In this document: positions 59,385 through 64,000 of the stretch, piece after piece
Position numbering within the stretch: position 1 is the first letter of the stretch
How the letters are laid out: each line of letters begins with the position of its first letter
Assembly: GCA_037379885.1 (NCBI GenBank)
Contig: JARRJC010000017.1
Location: 19,621-83,620 of the forward strand
DNA length: 64,000 nt
Source of the DNA: Limibacillus sp.
Lineage (GTDB): Bacteria; Pseudomonadota; Alphaproteobacteria; Kiloniellales; CECT-8803
Direction: 5' to 3'
Notes under the pieces: generated by a model
What the model saw: only the letters and a program-made list of their open reading frames with translations
The model's database searches: none
What the model was told of the DNA's origin: nothing
Made by a program: the position numbers and the translations under genes

Positions 59385-59411
59385 GACTTCTACTGGCTAG
59401 AAGCGGTCACT
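59385..59411 (+). repeat. TGGCTA palindrome, copy 4
   Basis: Left arm GACTTCTA, core CTGGCTA, right arm GAAGCGGTC. The stem is partly kept: CTTCTA pairs with TAGAAG. Intergenic. Confidence 0.6.
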
Positions 59412-59557
59412 GAAACATAGCCTTCTAGAAACGCAATGCCGCTGGCGGCATCCGCCATATTAGAAGCTGGTGCTGCGTTGATTGCGCTTTAAGGCGAGCT
59501 AACCTTTTAACAAGCGCTTTTCACACGTTGCACTTAGATTGCGGGGGTCAGAGTAGG

Positions 59558-60511
59558 GTGGCGGTGCAAAGAATCTCTTGGGGATTTACGGCCGCGTTGA
59601 TCGCATGTTGGCCTTCGTTTACCTACGGGCAGAACGTTGAAGACATTTTTGGCTCGGTTCTGCGCGAGAACGCCGAAGCAGCGTTGGCAGTGTATGGAAT
59701 AGCCGCAGTACCCAGCGAGACGGCTAGCACGCTTCAACTAGAGAGCACTTCCTCAAAGTACAACACCTTCAGAGCCGGTCAGTTCGGTGGTGGCTTCACT
59801 TTGGATGAGGAATTCCCGCTTTATCTTGAGGGCTTCATCGGCTTCACGCGCTATGACCCACAACTGATTATCAGCGAGGGAGGAGAGGAGAGCACCCTTC
59901 CCTTGAGGTGGAACACGGTCGCGGCTACTGGAGGCATTGGTTGGGAGTTTGATATCAATGAAAATCTTAGCATCTTACCAATGGCACAATTCTCGATTGG
60001 CCGTATCCAGAGCGATACATCGATTGCCGCCCAGATAGTGGCTGAGAAACTGGGCCTGGATACAAACTTCATTGATGGTGGCGGCTTGACGGTCGGCGGC
60101 GTCGGCGGATCTCTTAGCCTCATTTACAACAAGCGCTGGGAAAGTGATTACGAAGTCGACGTCACTTTCCGGCACACACATATCCATCTGCGCCCCGTCC
60201 TCGACAACAGGAACGTCATTGCAAGCGCTGACGCAATCACGACTGGTTTTTGGTCAAGACTTAGAATTCCAACCGGATTGCGTTTATTCGACCGTCCCGT
60301 TCGCATAGTGACGGAAGCTTCAGGATCATATCTCTCAGGTGATCAAGGACGCGCGCTGAGCACTAGTTGGCTGCTGCAGGGAGGAGCGGGTGGCGAGATC
60401 GACTTCTCGGAAACGTGGGTACCTCTAATCAGTACGACTAGACTTGTGGCGCGCTACACACATGGCGAGAACCTAACAGGTTTTTCCATCGGATTGTCTG
60501 CTAGCTTTTGA
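59558..60511 (+). CDS. Predicted outer-membrane beta-barrel protein
   Basis: 317 residues from GTG 59558 (GTG 59564 and TTG 59528 are alternatives). A signal peptide (GFTAALIACWPSFTYGQ) is followed by alternating amphipathic strands such as FRAGQFGGGFTLDEEFPLYLEGFIGFTRYD and NTVAATGGIGWEFDINENLSILPMAQFSIG. The chain ends with phenylalanine in IGLSASF, the usual end signal for barrel insertion. This resembles autotransporter-like barrel domains without a passenger. No exact family was recognised. GC is near 53%, well below the core genes. Confidence 0.75.
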   Translation: MAVQRISWGFTAALIACWPSFTYGQNVEDIFGSVLRENAEAALAVYGIAAVPSETASTLQLESTSSKYNTFRAGQFGGGFTLDEEFPLYLEGFIGFTRYDPQLIISEGGEESTLPLRWNTVAATGGIGWEFDINENLSILPMAQFSIGRIQSDTSIAAQIVAEKLGLDTNFIDGGGLTVGGVGGSLSLIYNKRWESDYEVDVTFRHTHIHLRPVLDNRNVIASADAITTGFWSRLRIPTGLRLFDRPVRIVTEASGSYLSGDQGRALSTSWLLQGGAGGEIDFSETWVPLISTTRLVARYTHGENLTGFSIGLSASF

Positions 60512-60560
60512 ACCATCGAATAGGACCCACGTGGAAGGTCTCATCTATAAGGAGTACTGA

Positions 60561-60586
60561 GGCCGCTATTGGCTAAAAGGGTTTAT
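60561..60586 (+). repeat. TGGCTA palindrome, copy 5
   Basis: Left half GGCCGCTATTGGCTAAAAG is close to the consensus; the right arm has drifted (GGTTTATT). It is 50 bp after the barrel gene. Confidence 0.6.
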
Positions 60587-60620
60587 TGGCCTTCGCGCCC
60601 CTTTGGCCTAATTCCTTGGC

Positions 60621-60845
60621 ATGACCGATGCAGCCGACTATCCCTTTCCGCGAGTTCGTATCGACTGCCGCAAGTGCGGTCGTGGTGGGGTTTATCGCCG
60701 GGAGCGCTTCGCCGCCTTGGTCGGCCCAGATACGTCGCTCCGTGATGCTTTATCAAGAATTGTTGCCGATTGCCCTGAGCGGCAAACAGATGGTGCTGGT
60801 GCAGATGCTTGCGGCGCCTGGTACCCCGATCTAATAGACTATTGA
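60621..60845 (+). CDS. Small CxxC protein of unknown function
   Basis: 74 residues. It begins MTDAADYPFPRVRIDCRKCGRGGVYRRERFAAL, with a CxxCG knuckle in a basic context, and ends with two further cysteines (VADCPERQ and ADACGAWYPDL). The arrangement DCRKCGR, 30 residues, DCP, CG-x-W/Y-x-PDL recurs in small alphaproteobacterial hypothetical proteins and suggests a zinc-binding fold. The function is unknown. Its stop lies nine bases before the tRNA-like relic. Confidence 0.7.
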   Translation: MTDAADYPFPRVRIDCRKCGRGGVYRRERFAALVGPDTSLRDALSRIVADCPERQTDGAGADACGAWYPDLIDY

Positions 60846-60853
60846 CGCGCATA

Positions 60854-60938
60854 GCGAGCTCGGTAGAACTGGTTGACACAAGGGATTTAAAACCCCTCGC
60901 CTTAAAATTCTCGACTTCGAGCTCCACCGGTAGCGCCA
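60854..60938 (+). pseudogene. Degenerate tRNA-Leu(TAA)-like sequence
   Basis: The 85 bases have the length and landmarks of a leucine tRNA: D-loop GAACTGGTTGA, an anticodon arm AGGGA-TTTAAAA-CCCCT with anticodon TAA, a long variable region, TTCGA, and CCA at 60936-60938. However, the acceptor arms pair at only about four of seven positions and the T stem does not pair. It therefore appears to be a decayed or truncated copy, possibly a former integration-site duplicate. Confidence 0.4.
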
Positions 60939-60967
60939 GCGTCTAGATCTTCGGGAAGAATGTTTTC

Positions 60968-61002
60968 AAAAGAAGCCGCGCTATCAACTATGACAGCGCG
61001 GC
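60968..61002 (-). terminator. Hairpin with T-rich tail, minus strand
   Basis: GCCGCGCT (60975-60982) pairs with AGCGCGGC (60995-61002), and TCA/TGA extends the stem past one mismatch. On the minus strand the stem is followed by TTCTTTT. It may act as a second terminator beyond 61131-61164 for the RcnB-like gene. Confidence 0.5.
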
Positions 61003-61100
61003 AAGTGAACAGGGAGACTTCAGGCTTGGCTAAAGCCCAAGCGATAAAAGGTTATCAGGGTGGTTTCGAGCCGGACTAGCAGAAACACCGCTGGGCCCCT

Positions 61101-61127
61101 TGTCCGCTTTTGGCTAAGAGCGGAGAA
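61101..61127 (+). repeat. TGGCTA palindrome, copy 6
   Basis: TGTCCGCTTTTGGCTAAGAG followed by CGGAGA. TCCGCT pairs with AGCGGA. This is the copy with the most complete stem. Intergenic. Confidence 0.7.
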
Positions 61128-61130
61128 CAA

Positions 61131-61164
61131 AGAAGCGCCCCCGAAGTGAAGTCACGCCGGGGGC
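61131..61164 (-). terminator. Strong hairpin, probable terminator of the RcnB-like gene
   Basis: GCCCCCG (61137-61143) pairs with CGGGGGC (61158-61164), and an inner GTGA/TCAC extends the stem. On the minus strand GCTTCTTTGTT follows. It lies about 180 bp after the stop of the minus-strand gene at 61345. Confidence 0.6.
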
Positions 61165-61344
61165 TCGATAAAGCACCGGTGCGTTCGGGATCGATGCTGC
61201 AATCAATTCTCTGAGCATCTAATGGTTCACATTCCGCGGGAGCCTAACGGCGGGACCCATTATTCGTGTAACCTGATGTCAAAGCTCCGAATTCGACCTC
61301 TAGAATTTCGGCTGTGCCGAGCGTTGTTGAAATTACTCAAAAAC

Positions 61345-61698
61345 CTATCGAAGCAGATCGTCTACTATGCCCACAGCTTCGATAACTGTTTGGGTATCAT
61401 CGGCAACGCGTAAGATCTCATTGTCGACGCGGATGTACTTCTCTCCCTTCGCGAGGGGCTTGAGCTTCCATTTCGACAAGTCGTCGATGTTCTTGAACTT
61501 AAGATCAGCAGGAAGCTTTGAGCCACGCGTATATCGCTTAACCTGACCGGGCGGGACAACCTTTCCTCCGCCGCCCTTTCCTTTCTCGCCGATCGATTGA
61601 ACCGATTTTTCCTTACCGCTCGCTTGGACGTCGGGGGGCGAAAGGACGAAAATGGCAAAAGATGCAAAAGCGATGAGGACAAGGATTTTAATACGCAT
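61345..61698 (-). CDS. RcnB/CigR-like small periplasmic protein
   Basis: 117 residues. A signal peptide (KILVLIAFASFAIFVLSPPDVQA) is followed by a Gly/Lys-rich linker and a domain with VVPPGQVKRYTRGSKLPADLKF and GEKYIRVDNEILRVADDTQTVIEAVGIV. That matches the PPG-x-K...RG-x-LP...Y-x-RV-x-[ND] pattern of the RcnB family, periplasmic proteins linked to nickel/cobalt homeostasis, and of CigR. The metal role is carried over from the family only. Confidence 0.78.
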   Translation of the reverse strand: MRIKILVLIAFASFAIFVLSPPDVQASGKEKSVQSIGEKGKGGGGKVVPPGQVKRYTRGSKLPADLKFKNIDDLSKWKLKPLAKGEKYIRVDNEILRVADDTQTVIEAVGIVDDLLR

Positions 61699-61849
61699 GT
61701 TTGCTCCCAGAAAGTGAGGGTGGCTCGCTCAGCCGGTCGACCGTTCCTAATTGACCAATTAGATGGCTAGCTCCTTAGGACAAGATCAGGTTGTCATAGA
61801 TGAAAGACGAAAATGCGCTTGACCAATGAATCTACACCCTGCGGAGAAA

Positions 61850-61879
61850 GTCCGGTATTGGATAAAAGCACGTGTCATT
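61850..61879 (+). repeat. TGGCTA palindrome, copy 7 (diverged)
   Basis: GTCCGGTATTGGATAAAAGC followed by ACGTGTCATT; the core reads TGGATA and the right arm carries an insertion. Intergenic, 77 bp before the next gene. Confidence 0.5.
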
Positions 61880-61955
61880 CTGAGTCCACGATCCTGTAAG
61901 CTTTTGGTTATAATGACAGCCATCTAGTGGTTGTCGGTCTCCAGAAGGTACGCAT

Positions 61956-62573
61956 ATGCAAGTTATTCAAGCTCTCTTCATCGGACTTGCCTTGATCCTA
62001 TCGACCGAGGTCATGGCCGATCATTCGGGCCGAAAGGTTATCGAAACGAATGGTCCTATCGTAAAGCGCATCCTGATCATGTCCTTGGATGAGGCCCCAG
62101 GGAAAAGATGGCCTCCGGTCGCGCGTGAGATATCGAAGGCGCTGGAAACCCGGCCATCCTCTCTCGACTATTGGACCAAACTAGGCGAAGAACTCGCATC
62201 ACAGGACCGCGAGGCCATGACGCTCCGGCTCGAAAAGGAGCTGGGAGCGCTACCCTACACCGAGGACACTGCTGACGAGTGGATCGGGCCTATCGAACTG
62301 GCCTCGCGCGGCTTCAAGGGAGATTGTGAGGACTACGCCGCCCTCGCGCTCTATGTCCTGGGCGTCGCCGGCGTGCCGGAGTTCGAAGCGGTGGGCGTGC
62401 TCGGGTACGACCACCTGGAGCGTCCCCATGCGGTGGTTTTCATCAAGGACGGTGACACCTGGCGCGTGGCCGACTTCGCCTCCCCTGGGGGGCTGGAGTC
62501 TATCGACGCCGGCTTCAAGCCGATCGGCGGCGGCACAACCGGCCATGTTGCAATCAACCTGACTAAGGAATGA
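61956..62573 (+). CDS. Transglutaminase-like cysteine peptidase (BTLCP type)
   Basis: 205 residues. After a signal peptide (ALFIGLALILSTEVMA) comes a papain/transglutaminase-like domain with the triad cysteine in GFKGDCEDYAALALYVL, the histidine in RPHAVVFIKDGD and the aspartate in WRVADFAS. These bacterial periplasmic proteins often work with c-di-GMP receptors or adhesins (LapG-related) or in envelope processing; no such partner is next to it. The ATG at 61956 is the first in the frame. Confidence 0.85.
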   Translation: MQVIQALFIGLALILSTEVMADHSGRKVIETNGPIVKRILIMSLDEAPGKRWPPVAREISKALETRPSSLDYWTKLGEELASQDREAMTLRLEKELGALPYTEDTADEWIGPIELASRGFKGDCEDYAALALYVLGVAGVPEFEAVGVLGYDHLERPHAVVFIKDGDTWRVADFASPGGLESIDAGFKPIGGGTTGHVAINLTKE

Positions 62574-62696
62574 TTGCGGATGCCTCAGGTATATTCTTCG
62601 TGGCTAGCCAGTACTGTCGCTTTCGCATTTGTACCGTCAGCATATTGCCAATGACGATGGACCCATCCGAGCTATGTGAGATTTGGCAGCATTTCC

Positions 62697-63458
62697 ATGC
62701 GTGATTATCTAGCCGCCCTCGCTTTTACTCTGATTTTAGGCGCTTTTCATCCCGCACAGAGCCAAGAGATGGCCTTTTTGTCGATCAAGGTTGGCTATTC
62801 CGAATCTCTATTCCCGCCGCCGAACAGCGTTTTGCACGTTCAACTTCTGGATACCTCAAAAGCGGATGCAAAGGCAGTGCAGCTTTCTGCTCAGCGGTTC
62901 AAAGCCGTTAATCCGCCACAGATAGTACGCTTGTCCTACGACCCTGCGCTTATTGACAAGCGTCTGAGCTACGCTGTTTCCGCCATATTATTCACTGAAG
63001 AAGGGGTCTTGTTCCGAACTACTTCTGCTTATCCAGTGCTGACACGCGGGGCTTCCGACAGCATAGAGGTTCATCTCGAAAAGATGCCTGAACGCACGCA
63101 GGTGGCCCAAGCACCGGAAGGTTTGGCAGGCGTTGCCTGGTCTGCTTTTGAGATTGGCGGTCGCGCGCTGATAGTCGACGATCCGCCGACACTCAGCTTC
63201 CAAGAAGAAGGCCGTTTCAGCCTCTATGCGGGATGCAACCGCTTTACAGGTGTCGCTGAAATTGATGGACCCGCAATCTCCTTCCCTACCTCCATGGCAG
63301 GGACCCGAAAGGCCTGCCCCGGCAATCGGGAGAAGTTGGAGCAGGATACCCTTTCAGTTGTCCAAGATACGGCCCGATATGAACTGCGTGGTAACCTCCT
63401 GTCGCTCTTATCGTCAGCAGGGACGGTTGTCGCTCGGTTTCAAGCTAGGCCCAAATAA
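62697..63458 (+). CDS. YbaY-like plus META domain exported protein
   Basis: 253 residues from the ATG at 62697; GTG 62676 is also in frame. A signal peptide (YLAALAFTLILGAFHPAQSQ) is followed by a YbaY/YscW-like beta domain with VLHVQLLDTSKADAKAVQLSAQ, FKAVNPPQIVRLSYDPALIDKRLSYAVSAILF. The C-terminal part is a META domain (LAGVAWSAFEIGG, FSLYAGCNRFTGVAEIDG, TSMAGTRKACPG). META proteins are seen with heat-stress and virulence genes, but the function is undefined. It lies 123 bp after the peptidase gene on the same strand. Confidence 0.85.
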   Translation: MRDYLAALAFTLILGAFHPAQSQEMAFLSIKVGYSESLFPPPNSVLHVQLLDTSKADAKAVQLSAQRFKAVNPPQIVRLSYDPALIDKRLSYAVSAILFTEEGVLFRTTSAYPVLTRGASDSIEVHLEKMPERTQVAQAPEGLAGVAWSAFEIGGRALIVDDPPTLSFQEEGRFSLYAGCNRFTGVAEIDGPAISFPTSMAGTRKACPGNREKLEQDTLSVVQDTARYELRGNLLSLLSSAGTVVARFQARPK

Positions 63459-63585
63459 ACCGCATCACGGATTTTTAAGGATAGGATGAAAGAACGCCGT
63501 CAGGCGCCCCGTGGGCCTGACTGCCTAGTCTCGCCGCTCAGGCGATCGCCCAACACCTGGCAATAGCCAAAGCACGCCGAATGAC

Positions 63586-63819
63586 TCACTTCTCGGAGGG
63601 CCGGATTCTTTTTAGTAAATCCCAAACCGGGATCGCCGCAACCCCACCAACGAGTCCGCCAACGTAGCTTGGGAGGGCCAATCCAAAAAGGTTCTCGGAG
63701 ATGATGCCAGCGATGAAACTGGCAATCAGCATCACGCCTACCGTCAGAAGGATTCTCTGCCAAAACGGGAGCATCGTTCTCATCGCACCTATCCAATCAA
63801 GAGGGTGACTGTGCTTCAT
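63586..63819 (-). CDS. Small membrane protein of unknown function
   Basis: 77 residues from the ATG at 63819 (or 65 from the ATG at 63783). Two membrane helices are clear: FWQRILLTVGVMLIASFIAGIIS and LALPSYVGGLVGGVAAIPVWDLL. The end is short and basic (KRIRPSEK). No family was recognised. Its length, helix pattern and codon use favour a real gene; it is convergent with the META gene. Confidence 0.6.
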   Translation of the reverse strand: MKHSHPLDWIGAMRTMLPFWQRILLTVGVMLIASFIAGIISENLFGLALPSYVGGLVGGVAAIPVWDLLKRIRPSEK

Positions 63820-63889
63820 ACTATGCGATTAAATGATACTTAAATGAACTACGCCGCGTGAGTTGGGTCTTTTTTAGCTTGAGGTGTAC

Positions 63890-64000
63890 ATGCAAGAGAC
63901 GTGGAATACTCGAAAGACAAACACGCTGGTTTCAGCACGCGTCAAGTATTTAAGCTTGTTCTATAATATACTCGCCAATCGGCAAAAGCTCGAGAGGCTT
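63890..64000 (+). CDS. Possible start of a gene running off the window
   Basis: An ATG at 63890 with GAGG five bases before it opens a frame of 37 codons that is still open at the window end (MQETWNTRKTNTLVSARVKY onward). Too little is visible for any assignment; the AT-rich sequence ahead of it could be a promoter. Confidence 0.3.
   Translation, partial: MQETWNTRKTNTLVSARVKYLSLFYNILANRQKLERL

Larger units (their letters stand above)
58859..59557. other. Long non-coding stretch with palindromes and hairpins
   Basis: 699 bp without a convincing gene on either strand. It holds two TGGCTA palindromes (59030-59056 and 59385-59411), a perfect 12-bp inverted repeat (59130-59141 with 59174-59185), a tandem TTAGGCGAAA (59234-59243 and 59245-59254), and a minus-strand terminator-like hairpin (59252-59289). 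The AT-rich stretch around 59300-59330 could be a promoter. Confidence 0.7.
60846..61344. other. Non-coding stretch with tRNA relic, hairpins and a palindrome
   Basis: 499 bp. It contains the tRNA-Leu-like relic (60854-60938), two minus-strand hairpins with T-rich tails (60968-61002 and 61131-61164), one TGGCTA palindrome (61101-61127) and a small palindrome GCTTGG/CCAAGC at 61024-61042. No coding sequence was recognised. Confidence 0.7.

Noticed and set aside
60583..60927. Minus-strand frame of 114 codons opposite the small CxxC gene
   Set aside because: It runs through the tRNA-like relic and has no motif, whereas the plus-strand gene shows a conserved cysteine pattern.
61222..61413. Plus-strand frame of 63 codons near the RcnB-like gene
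   Set aside because: It overlaps the end of the minus-strand gene with family motifs and has no ribosome-binding site or similarity.
63541..63580. A further TGGCTA palindrome on the minus strand
   Set aside because: Only the core TTTGGCTATTG is present; the arms do not pair well enough to count it.

Overview
The window looks like a chromosomal segment of an alphaproteobacterium of the Rhodospirillales/Kiloniellales type. It is GC-rich and densely coded up to about 50.8 kb. The evidence is the split F0 operon (atpI-atpB-atpE-atpF'-atpF with separate b' and b subunits), the core neighbourhood smc, dsbA-like, dciA (DUF721), mutY, ccrM and rnhB, a CcrM-type methyltransferase with many GANTC sites, and the order ispH-thrB-rnhA. 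The genus cannot be fixed from the sequence alone.

Layout. 0-4.7 kb: the end of an acyl-CoA dehydrogenase, then rnhA, thrB and ispH (minus strand), a double CDGSH protein and a lipoprotein. 4.7-9.7 kb: a promoter, a tandem glycine riboswitch and the glycine cleavage operon gcvT-gcvH-gcvP, closed by a strong terminator. 9.7-12.3 kb: the F0 operon (minus). 12.5-21.8 kb: smc, a DsbA-like thiol oxidoreductase, dciA, mutY, ccrM, rnhB and a CPA2 antiporter. 21.8-25.1 kb: csaA, a peroxiredoxin and a DsbD/ScsB-like thiol reductase. 25.2-32.2 kb: yqgE, a protein methyltransferase coupled to ubiA, rsmE, gshA, cca, a NUDIX CoA pyrophosphatase and DUF1285. 32.3-39.1 kb: a MoxR-DUF58-BatA/DUF4159-membrane protein operon in which the third gene is broken by a frameshift with an apparent internal deletion. 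39-43.4 kb: GNAT, and a LysR regulator divergent from wrbA, pirin and a glutathionyl-hydroquinone reductase, which looks like a quinone or electrophile stress module. 43.4-50.8 kb: a large MscS channel, a PNPOx-like flavoprotein, small exported proteins, DUF924, DUF4197, an orphan Flp pilin, a JmjC-like cupin and an SDR.

From about 50.8 kb the character changes. Intergenic regions become long and AT-richer. A family of imperfect palindromes with a TGGCTA core is scattered between genes, direct repeats phased at 21 bp sit at the border, and a degenerate tRNA-Leu(TAA)-like sequence is present. This accessory-looking segment holds a four-domain rhodanese protein, an IclR regulator with a two-subunit CoA-transferase-fold enzyme whose catalytic glutamate position reads valine, an acyl-CoA ligase, a SulP transporter, and a run of exported or envelope proteins (beta-barrel protein, RcnB-like, transglutaminase-like peptidase, YbaY-META, small membrane protein). 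The rhodanese/IclR/CoA-transferase/ligase block reads as an inducible catabolic module for an unknown carboxylic acid. No transposase, integrase, CRISPR array or rRNA was recognised.

The candidates for something undescribed are the palindrome family, the 21-bp repeat array, the glutamate-less CoA-transferase homologue with its neighbours, and promoters in which a GANTC methylation site is built into the -10 or -35 box.
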